Positions 42,519-52,981 of a stretch of DNA of 64,000 nucleotides are shown here, one piece after another. The notes beneath the pieces were generated by a model. That model saw nothing but the letters and a program-made list of their open reading frames with translations. It was not told where the DNA came from and did not search any database. Position 1 is the stretch's first letter, and each line of letters begins with the position of its first letter. The stretch covers positions 310,001-374,000 of the forward strand of contig NZ_CP020918.1 of NCBI RefSeq assembly GCF_003076455.1, in the 5' to 3' direction. The DNA is from Flavobacterium faecale (lineage in GTDB: Bacteria; Bacteroidota; Bacteroidia; Flavobacteriales; Flavobacteriaceae). The position numbers and the translations under genes were made by a program.

Positions 42519-44809
42519 CAAAATTTAAATCTCCAACTTATAGAAGGAAGAATGGAGTAAAGTGTTTTTCTTTCGGGATTAACCTCTATATTTTGTTTAT
42601 CTTTATCAATGGCAACATTCAAAACAGTGTAGATTGGATTTTCTATATTAAAGGTATTAAAAACAGAAAAATTAAGTGAACTTTCGTTGACTTTAGTTTT
42701 TATAAGAAAATAATTAACCGATAAATCTGTTCTAATATAATTTGGCATTTGAGAATTATTATACTTACCATACTCTTTTACAGGATTATTATTTATAAAA
42801 TACCAAGATGTAGGAGTCGTGAAACGATTACCAGAACTATAGATTTGCGTAATTCCAAAATTCCATTTGGAATTCAAATCATAAGTCCCAACAATAGCAA
42901 GGTTATGTCTGCGATCATACTTTGCAAAATAACGTTCCCCATCGTTAATTTGATCAAATTGCCGATTAGCCCAACTCAAAGTATAACTCAGCCATCCTTT
43001 AAATTTACCGCTATTTTTTTTCAGCATCCACTCTAAACCATAAGATTCCCCTCGCCCTACCAAAACATCATTTTTAAAAGTTGTAATTTCATTAAACTGA
43101 GTCACGCCATAAGGGTATTCAATTAAATTATTCATAGTCCGATAAAAGATATTTGTAGAAAAATCGAATTGTCTCTTCAAATTTAGATTGTAACCCAAAG
43201 AAAATTCATTGGAAGACTGAGCAGGAATACCATCCGAAGTAGCAACCCAGAAATCAGTTGGAATACCAACACTAGATGTTGTAATGAGATTTAAATATTG
43301 ATTTTGATGCGTATAAGACGCAAAAAACGAGCTGTTTTGCAGGGGATTAAATTCTAGAAGCAATCGAGGTTCTGCTCGTAAAATAGCTGTTTTTCCATAA
43401 TCAGAACTATAATAATTAATTCGCAAACCAATTTCAGCAACCAACTTATCTGACAACCTCGGCTTTGCAGCGGTGTAGATTGCTATATTATTTGCTTTAT
43501 ATATTTTAGGTTGCTGGTCAATCATACTAGCACTTAAATTTTTTACATCAATTCTTTGAGGTTGCAATTCGTAATTACTAAACTGTAAACCTGATTCAAA
43601 AGGAATATTACTAATAGTATAATTTACAGCATTAGATAATCCAAAATCTTTAACATAGGAACCAATATTAAGCTGTACACTAGCTTGCTCCATCCTTAAA
43701 TTATTTTCATACCACGTAAAGTAAACAGAATTAGTCATTACTGTTTTTTCGGATAATTTGTACTTCCATGCGGACGATATAGTTCTATTACTCCATTTTA
43801 AATTTGCATTTAATGATAAATTTGAATCTGCAATTCGTAAAATATCTCCGCTTACAAAAGCATTAACAGTAAATAGATGCTTATTTGATGGTGCAGTAAT
43901 AAAGGTTAAATTACCATCTCCAAAACTATACTTCAAATCTTTAGTATCACTGTTTTTATTTTGTTTTGAAGAATCAAATAGCGGAGCAATGATCTCGTCA
44001 ATATATGTTTTCCTTCCTGAAAGATACAAGCCCATTTTGTTAGTTATAGGGATTGCTACAGTAGCCTGAGAAGCCAAAACCCCTATATTACCTTTAATTG
44101 AAAAATTCGTTGGTAATTTATCTGTAGGAGAAACTGCAACAGTAGCACTTAATCTCCCTCCGTTCCTCGCATTTGAATTGGATTTGTCAAATTGTACTTC
44201 TTGCACATGGTCTGGATTATAAAAGGGAAAAACACCTAATAAATGAGACATCCCATATACGGGTGTCGTTGCATAAAGCATTAAATTATGCCCAGGATCA
44301 CTTCCTCTTACATACAAATAGCCATTTGCATCTCCTGAATTTTGAACTCCAGGTGTCAGTTGTAATAATTTAATAATATCCGGCACACCCATCAATGATG
44401 GGACCGACGATAATTTCTCAGGGGCAAATATTAAACTATTTCCTGAAGAAATAGAGAGCATTTTTTTTGCATTTGAGAAAATCACAACCTCTTTTAACGA
44501 ACTACTTTCTTTTTCTAAGGTAAAACCTAATTCGCTATCGACTTGGAAACTGCACTTCAAATTCTGCCTATCAAAACCAATACAACTAATATCAATATCA
44601 TAAATACCTGCAGACAATTTAATTTTGTATTCGCCCACCTTATCAGTTACAATACCATAGCTCTTATTACCCGACACAAATACTAATTTAGCACCTGAAA
44701 TCGGATGTTCTTTTTTATCCTTAACGATACCTGTTAATGAAATTTCAGATTGACCTCGGGACTTTAGGCAAAACAACAGTAATAAAGTAGAGAGTATAAA
44801 TGCTTTCAA
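42518..44809 (-). CDS. TonB-dependent receptor with carboxypeptidase-regulatory-like N-domain
   Basis: The 763-residue protein begins at a TTG codon (44809) that gives a good signal peptide (to about residue 20). It then has a carboxypeptidase-D regulatory-like domain (about 22-105, LTGIVKDKKEHPISGAKL). The plug follows with GVPDIIKLLQLTPGV and YLYVRGSDPGHNLML, then a 22-strand barrel ending in a Phe (SWRFKF). No SusD neighbour is present; the DUF4249 lipoprotein is the partner. The substrate is unknown. Confidence 0.9.
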   Translation of the reverse strand: MKAFILSTLLLLFCLKSRGQSEISLTGIVKDKKEHPISGAKLVFVSGNKSYGIVTDKVGEYKIKLSAGIYDIDISCIGFDRQNLKCSFQVDSELGFTLEKESSSLKEVVIFSNAKKMLSISSGNSLIFAPEKLSSVPSLMGVPDIIKLLQLTPGVQNSGDANGYLYVRGSDPGHNLMLYATTPVYGMSHLLGVFPFYNPDHVQEVQFDKSNSNARNGGRLSATVAVSPTDKLPTNFSIKGNIGVLASQATVAIPITNKMGLYLSGRKTYIDEIIAPLFDSSKQNKNSDTKDLKYSFGDGNLTFITAPSNKHLFTVNAFVSGDILRIADSNLSLNANLKWSNRTISSAWKYKLSEKTVMTNSVYFTWYENNLRMEQASVQLNIGSYVKDFGLSNAVNYTISNIPFESGLQFSNYELQPQRIDVKNLSASMIDQQPKIYKANNIAIYTAAKPRLSDKLVAEIGLRINYYSSDYGKTAILRAEPRLLLEFNPLQNSSFFASYTHQNQYLNLITTSSVGIPTDFWVATSDGIPAQSSNEFSLGYNLNLKRQFDFSTNIFYRTMNNLIEYPYGVTQFNEITTFKNDVLVGRGESYGLEWMLKKNSGKFKGWLSYTLSWANRQFDQINDGERYFAKYDRRHNLAIVGTYDLNSKWNFGITQIYSSGNRFTTPTSWYFINNNPVKEYGKYNNSQMPNYIRTDLSVNYFLIKTKVNESSLNFSVFNTFNIENPIYTVLNVAIDKDKQNIEVNPERKTLYSILPSISWRFKF

Positions 44810-45010
44810 TCGCTCATTTTTAATAAAGCGCTAAAGTAAGCATTTACATTGTAAAAATATCATTGTACACCTACTTGCTCTAATCAAATGTGAACTGCAA
44901 AAACTTTTTAAAAATATCTTAAAACACGGGCATATTGCGTTATATTTTCCACAAAGAGGATTACAGCAAGTAGCTAACACGTACTTTCAAAAAAATCTTC
45001 TTTCACGAAA

Positions 45011-45020
45011 GGTCACGCCC
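45011..45020. repeat. ten-base remnant of the structured intergenic repeat
   Basis: GGTCACGCCC is identical to the right-hand end of the 12003-12109 element (12100-12109). Upstream, TTTCACGAAAGG resembles its border only loosely. As at the first copy, the fragment lies just 3' of a minus-strand gene, here pdxJ. Confidence 0.5.
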
Positions 45021-45028
45021 CAATTATT

Positions 45029-45742
45029 TTATTTTAATTTTTGCAAATACATGTTCACAACATTTTCGAGACCTAAATATAAGGACTCGGCAATAAGTGC
45101 GTGACCAATGGATACTTCTAAGAGTCCTGGAATATTTTGCTTAAAAAACTGAATATTATCTAAACTCAAATCGTGCCCTGCATTGATTCCTAACCCAAGT
45201 TCGATGGCCAATTCAGATGCTTTGATGTAAGGATCAATTCCGCTATGGTTACCCAGACTATATTGGTGCGCAAAAGCTTCGGTATACAATTCAATACGAT
45301 CTGTACCTGTTTTTTTTGCTCCCTCAATCATATCCAATTGTGGGTCTACAAATATAGACGTACGGATATTGTTGCGTTGAAACTCCTGGATCATCTCGGT
45401 CAAATAGGCTTGATTTTGAACCGTATCCCAACCTGCAGATGAAGTAATGGCACCAATAGCGTCAGGCACTAAGGTTACTTGCTCTGGTTTGCATTCTAAA
45501 ACCAAATCGATGAAATTATGTTGTGGATTTCCTTCGATATTAAATTCGGTATAGACTACTGATTTTAAATCTCGAGCATCTTGGTAGCGTATGTGACGCT
45601 CGTCTGGGCGTGGGTGAATGGTGATTCCATGCCCACCAAATTTTTGAATATCGGCAGCTACTTTTAGTAAATCAGGCACATTTCCGCCACGGGCGTTGCG
45701 CAAAGTTGCTATTTTATTAATATTTACACTTAACTTTGTCAT
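45029..45742 (-). CDS. pdxJ: pyridoxine 5'-phosphate synthase
   Basis: PdxJ condenses 1-deoxyxylulose-5-phosphate with 3-amino-2-oxopropyl phosphate to pyridoxine 5'-phosphate. From the ATG at 45742 the protein is 237 residues and begins [25 protein letters not shown]. Motifs: [43 protein letters not shown], and GINAGHDLS. The longer ORF (from 45838) adds an atypical N-terminus overlapping the promoter; TATTTTTG at 45792-45785 (minus strand) supports the shorter start. Confidence 0.94.
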   Translation of the reverse strand: MTKLSVNINKIATLRNARGGNVPDLLKVAADIQKFGGHGITIHPRPDERHIRYQDARDLKSVVYTEFNIEGNPQHNFIDLVLECKPEQVTLVPDAIGAITSSAGWDTVQNQAYLTEMIQEFQRNNIRTSIFVDPQLDMIEGAKKTGTDRIELYTEAFAHQYSLGNHSGIDPYIKASELAIELGLGINAGHDLSLDNIQFFKQNIPGLLEVSIGHALIAESLYLGLENVVNMYLQKLK

Positions 45743-45784
45743 GGGAATACTTTTTGTTTCGGTATTTTTACAGAATATTGACCA

Positions 45785-45792
45785 CAAAAATA
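45785..45792 (-). promoter_or_regulatory. -7 box of pdxJ
   Basis: On the minus strand TATTTTTG matches TAnnTTTG, 42 bases before the chosen start codon at 45742. It falls inside the longer, rejected pdxJ ORF. Confidence 0.4.
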
Positions 45793-45860
45793 CAAAGTAA
45801 AAGGTAGGTGGATTTGCCTTTTTTTGATTATTTTGCATAAAATTAGAGGATTTATTGACG

Positions 45861-46517
45861 ATGAATATTACAGACTACATAACAAACGACTACAAACCCC
45901 TTGACTGCCAAGAAACTATTGAGACAGTGAAGGACTTTTTTGCGGAATTACATTTTTCGCATTTTCCCGTTGTTGAGGAAGGCATGTACATTGGAAGCAT
46001 TGCCTCTGACGACATTGAAACCTTTGATGACGACAAAAAAATCATCGATTACAAATATACGCTCGAAACTTTTTTTGGTAGATCGAATGCGATTTGGCTC
46101 GAAATATTAGAGGTGTTTGCAAAAAATCATAGCAATTTGATTCCTGTACTTGACGGTGAAAATCGTTATGTTGGGTATTATGAAATTGAAGAGATAATGA
46201 CCTTTTTTCACCAAACTCCGTTTTTAAAGGAACCTGGACGCATTATCAAAATTAAAAAAGGGGTTCTAGATTACTCCATGAGCCAAATAACACAGATAGT
46301 AGAAAGCAATAATGGAAAATTATTGGGTCTATTCATATCCGAATCTGATGTGGATTCTATTGAGGTAACTTTAAAAATAAGCCTTGGAGCTATAAATGAA
46401 ATTGTTCAAACCTTTAGAAGATACAATTATGAAATCACCTCTGAACATGTTGAAGATAATTACATCAACAATCTAAAAGAACGATCCGATTATTTGGACA
46501 AATACTTGAACATATAA
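45861..46517 (+). CDS. CBS domain pair protein
   Basis: The 218-residue protein contains a CBS pair (about residues 5-125): the first unit has [21 protein letters not shown], the second [22 protein letters not shown]. The C-terminal part (about 135-218) contains an ACT-like or regulatory segment with [16 protein letters not shown] and [18 protein letters not shown] pairs sense adenine nucleotides. An in-frame TTG at 45855 exists; the ATG at 45861 is more credible. It is followed 49 bases later by nadK, so both may be co-transcribed. Confidence 0.82.
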   Translation: MNITDYITNDYKPLDCQETIETVKDFFAELHFSHFPVVEEGMYIGSIASDDIETFDDDKKIIDYKYTLETFFGRSNAIWLEILEVFAKNHSNLIPVLDGENRYVGYYEIEEIMTFFHQTPFLKEPGRIIKIKKGVLDYSMSQITQIVESNNGKLLGLFISESDVDSIEVTLKISLGAINEIVQTFRRYNYEITSEHVEDNYINNLKERSDYLDKYLNI

Positions 46518-46566
46518 GTTTAAGATCAACTACTAAACAACACTCACCATCGATTCAATCACACCA

Positions 46567-47451
46567 ATGAAAATAGCCATTTACGGTCAATATTACCAAG
46601 ACAGCACAGAGCCCATAATTAGGGAAATACTGGATTTTTATTCGAAAAAGAAAGTAGTATTGGTAATGGAAAAGAAATACCAAGAGATGCTATTGGAACA
46701 AAAAATTATCGATAAAGAATATCCAACCTTCTCTACTCACGACGAAATTAACTCCAGTTACTTCATGCTTGTGAGCATAGGTGGCGACGGTACTATCTTG
46801 AGGGCTGCAACGTATGTGCGTGATTCTGGTGTACCTATATTAGGAATTAATGCTGGAAGACTAGGTTTCTTAGCCACTGTGCAAAAAGAAAACATAAGCG
46901 AATTTTTGCAACTTGTATTGGACAAAAAACATACATTATCAAAGAGGACACTACTAAGTTTGACCTGCTCTCCGTCTAATGAAAGTTTAGAAGACATCAA
47001 TTTTGCTATGAATGAGGTTTCAGTAAGTCGAAAAGACACCACGTCGATGATTACTATAGACACTTATTTGAATGGTGAATATTTAAATAGTTATTGGGCT
47101 GATGGATTAATAATCTCTACCCCTACTGGATCCACAGGATACTCTTTGAGTTGTGGAGGACCGATTTTGACGCCAGAAACCACTAGTTTGGTCATAACGC
47201 CAATATCTCCGCACAATCTTAATGCTAGACCATTAGTAATTCCTGATGACACCGAAATCAGGTTGAAAGTATCAGGAAGAGAAGAAAATTACTTGGTTTC
47301 ACTTGATTCACGCATTACCTCTGTCGGTAACGAATCAATATTAAAAATCAAGAAAACTCCTTTTAAAATTAATATGATTGAGATTCCGGATGAAACTTTT
47401 TTGAAAACCTTACGTTCCAAGTTACTTTGGGGAGAAGATAAACGCAACTAA
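46567..47451 (+). CDS. nadK: NAD kinase
   Basis: NadK phosphorylates NAD to NADP with ATP. The 294-residue protein shows the GGDG motif (72-75) with its Asp, GINAGRLGFLA, NEVSVSR, and the C-terminal GLIISTPTGSTGYSLSCGGPI. Length is normal for a bacterial NAD kinase. It lies downstream of the CBS gene in the same direction. Confidence 0.95.
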   Translation: MKIAIYGQYYQDSTEPIIREILDFYSKKKVVLVMEKKYQEMLLEQKIIDKEYPTFSTHDEINSSYFMLVSIGGDGTILRAATYVRDSGVPILGINAGRLGFLATVQKENISEFLQLVLDKKHTLSKRTLLSLTCSPSNESLEDINFAMNEVSVSRKDTTSMITIDTYLNGEYLNSYWADGLIISTPTGSTGYSLSCGGPILTPETTSLVITPISPHNLNARPLVIPDDTEIRLKVSGREENYLVSLDSRITSVGNESILKIKKTPFKINMIEIPDETFLKTLRSKLLWGEDKRN

Positions 47452-47581
47452 TTTATAGTTATTTCGCAAGCCAATTATACGAATACGGCTTATTTTTCGT
47501 TTTCAATTTATCAAAATGAGATAAATTATAAACTAAAAGGCCTAATAATCAAATACCAGTATACATTTATCGCAAACCATA

Positions 47582-47610
47582 TTGTTTGGTAGTGATAATT
47601 ATTATATTTG
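47582..47610 (+). promoter_or_regulatory. promoter upstream of the DUF6089-uppS-bamA run
   Basis: TTG at 47582-47584 and TATATTTG at 47603-47610 with an 18-base spacer. It lies 19 bases before the ATG of the DUF6089 gene and probably also feeds uppS and bamA. Confidence 0.6.
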
Positions 47611-47628
47611 CAGGCTATTTCGAATAAA

Positions 47629-48312
47629 ATGACACAAAAAATCAGCTTATTTATTTACTTTTTACTAAGTACATCACTTTATTCTCAAATTCATGAGGTA
47701 GGTGTTTTTTTGGGAGGAAGTAATTTCATTGGAGATATTGGTCCAACAAACTACATCAATCCAAATGAGCCCGCATTAGGAATTTTATACAAATGGAACA
47801 AAAGTCCTAGGCATGCGTATCGTATATCGTACACGCAAACAAAGCTAGCTTCAAACGATTTAAATTCGAATGAAGGCAGCCGTAACCTAAGAGGGTACAA
47901 TTTTGAAAATAACATAAAAGAACTATCTTTAGGCCTTGAATTCAATTTTTTTGACTTCAATTTACATGAATTAGGAAACAAAACAACACCCTATATATAT
48001 AGTGGTATGACCTATACGAGATATAGTAGTTTGCACTTCAACTCAGGTGAGCAAGTTGATGATTCTAGAAAAGGTACAGTAGGAATACCTATTATATTAG
48101 GAATAAAAACAAGATTAGGTCGTATGTTTGTGCTAGGATTAGAGGCAGGAGCACGATATACATTTGCAGACGACATAGACGGTAGCAGACCTGCGAACGA
48201 AAATCTAAGCCAATTGAGCTTTGGAAACATTAATAACAATGATTGGTATGTTTTTTCGGGGGTTACATTAACGTATACCTTTGGTGAAAAACCTTGCTAT
48301 TGTACAGATTAA
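47629..48312 (+). CDS. DUF6089 family outer-membrane beta-barrel protein
   Basis: The 227-residue protein has a signal peptide (to about residue 19, LYSQ) and the DUF6089 start EVGVFLGGSNFIGDIGPTNYINP. Alternating strands of a small beta-barrel (about eight) follow, ending YVFSGVTLTYTFGEKPCYC. The family sits between NAD kinase and UppS genes in many Bacteroidetes. It is three bases upstream of uppS, in a likely operon. An in-frame TTG upstream (47608) overlaps the -7 box and is rejected. Confidence 0.85.
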   Translation: MTQKISLFIYFLLSTSLYSQIHEVGVFLGGSNFIGDIGPTNYINPNEPALGILYKWNKSPRHAYRISYTQTKLASNDLNSNEGSRNLRGYNFENNIKELSLGLEFNFFDFNLHELGNKTTPYIYSGMTYTRYSSLHFNSGEQVDDSRKGTVGIPIILGIKTRLGRMFVLGLEAGARYTFADDIDGSRPANENLSQLSFGNINNNDWYVFSGVTLTYTFGEKPCYCTD

Positions 48313-48315
48313 AAA

Positions 48316-49056
48316 ATGAACTTACTAGACAAAATAGACAAAGACAATTTGCCAGGACATATTGCTATCATTATGGATGGTAACGGTCGCTGGGCAAAAA
48401 AACAAGGGTTCTTTCGTGCATTTGGCCATGAAAGAGGAAGTGAGTCTGTAAAAGACATCATTCAGACTTGTTTTGAATTGGGCATTCAAAATCTTACTTT
48501 ATATACGTTTTCAACTGAAAACTGGAACAGACCAAAACTAGAGGTTGATACTTTGATGAAAATCTTAGTAAAATCGCTAACTAAAGAACTGGTGCTGCTT
48601 GAAGAAAAGAAAATTAGACTGACAACGATTGGAAATTTCGACAAATTACCTGACAATGCAAAAAAAGTAATCAAGGGAGTCGTTGATAGAACAAAAGATC
48701 ACACCAAAATGACTATAACACTAGCACTCAGCTATGGTTCTAGAGAAGAGTTAGTTAATGTGGTAAAAACAATCAGCGATAAAGTTAAAAATAATATAAT
48801 TTCAATTGACGATATTGACGATTCAGTTATTAATGAGCATCTTTACACGCATGATTTACCAGATGTAGATTTATTAATTAGAACTAGCGGAGAACATCGT
48901 ATTAGTAATTTTCTACTTTGGCAGATTGCATATGCCGAATTTTATTTTACAGATATATTATGGCCTGACTTTAAAGAACAAGATTTATATGAGGCTATTA
49001 TTAGTTATCAAAAAAGAGAACGAAGATTTGGAAAAACAAGTGAACAAATTAAATAA
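48316..49056 (+). CDS. uppS: isoprenyl transferase (undecaprenyl diphosphate synthase)
   Basis: Makes the undecaprenyl carrier for peptidoglycan and O-antigen. The 246-residue protein has Asp21 and MDGNGRWAKKQG, GHERGSES, TLYTFSTENWNRP, and the C-terminal DLLIRTSGEHRISNFLLWQIAYAEFYF. It starts three bases after the DUF6089 stop. The bamA coding start is within 11 bases of its stop. Confidence 0.94.
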   Translation: MNLLDKIDKDNLPGHIAIIMDGNGRWAKKQGFFRAFGHERGSESVKDIIQTCFELGIQNLTLYTFSTENWNRPKLEVDTLMKILVKSLTKELVLLEEKKIRLTTIGNFDKLPDNAKKVIKGVVDRTKDHTKMTITLALSYGSREELVNVVKTISDKVKNNIISIDDIDDSVINEHLYTHDLPDVDLLIRTSGEHRISNFLLWQIAYAEFYFTDILWPDFKEQDLYEAIISYQKRERRFGKTSEQIK

Positions 49057-49066
49057 ATTTTTAGTG

Positions 49067-51730
49067 TTGAACAACAGTATAAAAGCAGTATTAACCTTTT
49101 TATTTTTGGCAAGTTTTTCGCAAGTCAAAGCACAAAAGAGAGTTGATTTTGACAAGGGTGAAAAATACATCATCGCCAAAGTGGCTCTTACAAACAAAAT
49201 AAGTTTTAACGACCAAACAGTAGTTACTTTTTCTGGATTAGAAAAAGGACAAACAATTACTGTACCAGGAGAAGAAATTAGTAGCGCCATCAAAAAACTA
49301 GGTAAACTAGGTCTTTTTGATGAAATTTCGTTTTACATTAATAAAATCGAAGGAGATAGTATTTATTTAGACCTAGATATCAAAGAGTTACCAAAACTGA
49401 GTGAGGTAAAATTTGTAGGGGTTAAAAAGAATAAAGTTGACCAATTAATCAAAGATAATGGTCTAACGCAAAGCAAAGTAGTAAATGAGAACTTAATTAC
49501 TACCACTAAAAACTACTTAGAAAACAAATACAAAAAAGATGGTTATTTTAATACTAAAGTAAACATCAAAACAATTCCGGATACTACTGCAGTCAATCAA
49601 GTGAAGATGCTTGTGAATATTGACAAGGGTGAGAAAGTAAAAATCCATGAAATTGATTTTGTTGGTAACGAAAAACTGTCTGATAAAACATTGCGTAAGG
49701 CAATGAAAAACACCAAACAGAAAAACCCAATTCGAATTCTAAAAGCTTCGAAATTTATAAAATCGAAGTACAAAGAGGATTTAGAAAAAGTGATTGCTTC
49801 GTATAAAGAAAAAGGATATCGTGATGCCAGAATTGTATCTGATTCTGTTTCATTTAACAAAGAAAAGAACGCACTTGCAATAAAAATCAAAATCGAAGAA
49901 GGTAATAAATACTATTTTGGAAATATCAAATTCCTAGGAAACACAGTTTATCCTGACCAATTTTTGAGTCGTATAATAGGTGTTAAAAAAGGAGAAACCT
50001 ATAACGGTGTTTTATTAGAAAAAAGAATTGCAGATAAATCTAAACCTGACGGTGAAGACATTACGAACTTGTACCAAAATAATGGTTATTTATTTTCGAA
50101 CATCAATGCCGTTGAGGTAAAAACTGTTAATGACAGTATTGATTTTGAGATTAGAGTTACCGAAGGTCCATTGGCTTATTTCAACAAAATTACAGTGGTT
50201 GGAAATGACAAGACAAATGACCGCGTTATTTACAGAGAATTACGTACCAAACCAGGTGAAAAATACAGTAAAGAATTATTGGTAAGAACCATTCGTGAGA
50301 TTGGTCAATTAGGATTTTTTGATCCTGAGGCTATCGATCCAAAATTTAAAAATGTAGATGCAAGTGCAGGTACAGTTGATATTGAATACAACTTAGTCGA
50401 AAAAGGATCTAGCCAAATCGAACTACAAGGTGGTTATGGTGGTGGTGGATTCATTGGAACACTCGGACTGTCGTTCAACAACTTCTCGGCAAGAAATATC
50501 GGGAACAAAGAAGCTTATAAACCATTACCAATGGGAGACGGTCAAAAAGTATCGTTGCGTTTGCAAGCAAGTACCTATTTCCAAACGTACAGTTTATCAT
50601 TTTCTGAGCCTTGGTTCGGACAAAAGAAGCCCGTACAATTTAGCACTTCACTTTCATATAGTAAACAATTTTTAACCAATTTCACCTCTTCATCAGGAGT
50701 TGATAAAAGCAAGAGTTTTAACATCTTGACATTGTCTGTTGGTTTAGCAAAAAGATTAACTGTGCCGGATGATTTCTTTGTATTATCGCAAAGTTTGAGT
50801 TACCAACATTATGATTTGAACAATTACAACACAGGTTTATTTACCTTTGGTAACGGACAATCACGAAATCTAGCCTATACAATTGGTTTAACAAGAAATA
50901 ACAAAGGGGTCAACCCTATTTTCCCGACCTACGGATCTGAAGTAAGTATTTCTGCTAAATTTACTTTCCCATACTCGTTGGTAAACGGAATCAATTATGC
51001 TGGTTTAGGAGACCTTGAAGCGTACAAATTAAAAAGCACAACTGCAGTTACAGATGCAAGTGGAAATGTTACGCCTGCAGGAACCTATTATGATGCTAGT
51101 GGTAATGTAGTATCTACCTACCAAGAAGCAGGAGCTGATGCTTCAAAAGTAGACCAACAAAAATACAACTGGTTAGAGTATTACAAAGTGAAATTCAAAG
51201 CAGATTGGTATACTAAAATCTATGGTAAATTAGTTTTAAGAACCTTAACTGAGTTTGGTTTCTTAGGTGCTTATAACCAAGATAGAGGTGTGATTCCTTT
51301 TGAGCGTTTCTATGTAGGGGGAGATGGAATGGCTAATTACTCAATGGATGGTAGAGAAACAATCCAATTAAGAGGATATACCAACAACTCGTTGACGCCA
51401 ATTATTACTGATTTAACTAGTAGTAGATATGGTCAACAAATTGGAGGAACAGTATATAATAAATTCTCTATGGAGATGCGTTACCCAATTACCTTAAAAT
51501 CTTCAGCATCTATCTATGCATTAGGATTTTTGGAAGCTGGAAATGCATTTGCAGATTTCAAGACTTATAATCCTTTTGATTTAAAAAGATCCGCTGGTGT
51601 TGGACTACGTGTATTTATGCCTGCCTTTGGACTACTTGGAATTGATTTTGGACATGGATTTGATGCCGCTACCGGACAAACGACTAAAAGCGGATGGCAA
51701 ACCCACTTTATTATTGGGCAACAATTTTAA
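49067..51730 (+). CDS. bamA: outer membrane protein assembly factor BamA
   Basis: BamA inserts beta-barrel proteins into the outer membrane. The open frame extends upstream into uppS, but a good signal peptide begins at the TTG at 49067 ((M)NNSIKAVLTFLFLASFSQVKAQ); GTG codons at 49064 and 49040 are alternatives. The mature protein has five POTRA repeats (about residues 30-420) and a 16-strand barrel ending in Phe (IIGQQF). The segment VEKGSSQIELQGGYGGGGFIG starts the barrel. Length 887 residues from this start. Confidence 0.93.
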   Translation: MNNSIKAVLTFLFLASFSQVKAQKRVDFDKGEKYIIAKVALTNKISFNDQTVVTFSGLEKGQTITVPGEEISSAIKKLGKLGLFDEISFYINKIEGDSIYLDLDIKELPKLSEVKFVGVKKNKVDQLIKDNGLTQSKVVNENLITTTKNYLENKYKKDGYFNTKVNIKTIPDTTAVNQVKMLVNIDKGEKVKIHEIDFVGNEKLSDKTLRKAMKNTKQKNPIRILKASKFIKSKYKEDLEKVIASYKEKGYRDARIVSDSVSFNKEKNALAIKIKIEEGNKYYFGNIKFLGNTVYPDQFLSRIIGVKKGETYNGVLLEKRIADKSKPDGEDITNLYQNNGYLFSNINAVEVKTVNDSIDFEIRVTEGPLAYFNKITVVGNDKTNDRVIYRELRTKPGEKYSKELLVRTIREIGQLGFFDPEAIDPKFKNVDASAGTVDIEYNLVEKGSSQIELQGGYGGGGFIGTLGLSFNNFSARNIGNKEAYKPLPMGDGQKVSLRLQASTYFQTYSLSFSEPWFGQKKPVQFSTSLSYSKQFLTNFTSSSGVDKSKSFNILTLSVGLAKRLTVPDDFFVLSQSLSYQHYDLNNYNTGLFTFGNGQSRNLAYTIGLTRNNKGVNPIFPTYGSEVSISAKFTFPYSLVNGINYAGLGDLEAYKLKSTTAVTDASGNVTPAGTYYDASGNVVSTYQEAGADASKVDQQKYNWLEYYKVKFKADWYTKIYGKLVLRTLTEFGFLGAYNQDRGVIPFERFYVGGDGMANYSMDGRETIQLRGYTNNSLTPIITDLTSSRYGQQIGGTVYNKFSMEMRYPITLKSSASIYALGFLEAGNAFADFKTYNPFDLKRSAGVGLRVFMPAFGLLGIDFGHGFDAATGQTTKSGWQTHFIIGQQF

Positions 51731-51760
51731 GAACAGTTAATTTTTCAAATTTCATAAGAT

Positions 51761-52960
51761 ATGAGAAAATACTTTTTAGTTTTAGCAGTTACATTAGCGA
51801 GCACGTATACGACAAGCGCCCAAACTAGAGGTACTAAAATCGGGTACATTGATATGGAATACATTTTGCAAAATGTTCCTAATTATACAGAGGCTAATGC
51901 ACAGTTGGAAATCAAAGCACAAAAGTGGAAACAAGAAATTGAGGTTAAAAAAAATGATCTCAATAAGGCAACAGAAGCATTAAATGCTGAGAAACCGCTA
52001 TTGACTAAAAGTTTAATCGAAGAAAGAGAGACAGAAATTAAATTTCTTGAAAAAGAATTGCTAGAATTGCAACAGCTAAGATTTGGACCAAACGGAAATT
52101 TATCTACTCAAAAGACCGATTTAATTAAACCGATTCAGGATCAAGTTTTCACTGCGATACAAGATGTTGCTGAACAACAGAAATATGATTTCATATTTGA
52201 CAAGACATCGGATTTTACAATGATTTTTGCTGCCAAAAGATATGACATTAGTGATTTGGTACTGCGAATCTTAAATCGTTCGAATAAAAGAGAGCAGCTA
52301 ACAAAAAAACAACTTGAAGCAGAACTTGCCAGAGAAAAGAAAGAAGATGCAGTAGATGTTAATCCTAATCTTGTAGACAGACAAAACGCACTAGAAGCAA
52401 GAAAAGCAGAACGTGAAAAATTACTTGCAGATAGAAAATTGGCTGCTGAACAAAAGAAAAAAGATGCAGAAGATAGAAGAGCTGCTTTAATTGCTGAGCG
52501 AAATGGAACTGCTGTTCCTAGTTCAAATGCCACCACATCTAACACAGAAGATGCCAAAGCTGCAGCGCAACAAAAGGCAGATGAAGCTCGACAAGCGCAA
52601 GAAGATGCAAAAGCAAAAGTTCTTGCCGATAGAAAGCAATTGATGGAAGACCGCAAAAGAGAATTGGAAGAAAAAAGAGCGCAAGTTCTTGCTGAAAGAG
52701 AAGCTAAAAAAAGTGGCACGGTTTCTGCCTCTACTAAGATAGAAGCGGCACAAGCCAAAACAAATAAGCCAGCTGAAACAGTAAAAGCAGCCGAATCTAC
52801 TCAGACGTTGACTACGGAAGAAATTAGAGCGAAAGCGCTTGAGGAAAGAAAAAGAATCATTGAAGAACGAAAAAAAGAGATTGAATTAAAACGCGAAAAA
52901 GCATTACAAGTTAGAGATTCAATTAAGAACGCTAGAGAATTACAATTAAACAATAAATAA
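51761..52960 (+). CDS. OmpH/Skp-like chaperone with long charged helical tail
   Basis: The 399-residue protein has a signal peptide (1-20, ending SAQ) and an OmpH domain (about 24-175) beginning TKIGYIDMEYILQNVPNYTEA. The OmpH domain is a periplasmic chaperone fold for outer-membrane proteins. From about residue 185 on there is a long, highly charged coiled-coil-like tail with repeated ADRK, EERKK and AERE units. This tail roughly doubles the usual length. It lies between bamA and a second OmpH-like gene. Confidence 0.88.
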   Translation: MRKYFLVLAVTLASTYTTSAQTRGTKIGYIDMEYILQNVPNYTEANAQLEIKAQKWKQEIEVKKNDLNKATEALNAEKPLLTKSLIEERETEIKFLEKELLELQQLRFGPNGNLSTQKTDLIKPIQDQVFTAIQDVAEQQKYDFIFDKTSDFTMIFAAKRYDISDLVLRILNRSNKREQLTKKQLEAELAREKKEDAVDVNPNLVDRQNALEARKAEREKLLADRKLAAEQKKKDAEDRRAALIAERNGTAVPSSNATTSNTEDAKAAAQQKADEARQAQEDAKAKVLADRKQLMEDRKRELEEKRAQVLAEREAKKSGTVSASTKIEAAQAKTNKPAETVKAAESTQTLTTEEIRAKALEERKRIIEERKKEIELKREKALQVRDSIKNARELQLNNK

Positions 52961-52981
52961 TTACTTAATATTTAAAAACCG

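Noticed and set aside
44871..44973. Nine-base inverted repeat CTACTTGCT / AGCAAGTAG
   Set aside because: The halves lie more than 80 bases apart in AT-rich sequence with no transposase or ORF between them, so it may be chance.
52141..52758. 205-residue Ser/Ala/Phe-rich ORF on the minus strand
   Set aside because: Antisense to the charged tail of the long OmpH gene. The Lys/Glu/Ala codons create an open frame with no signal or motif.
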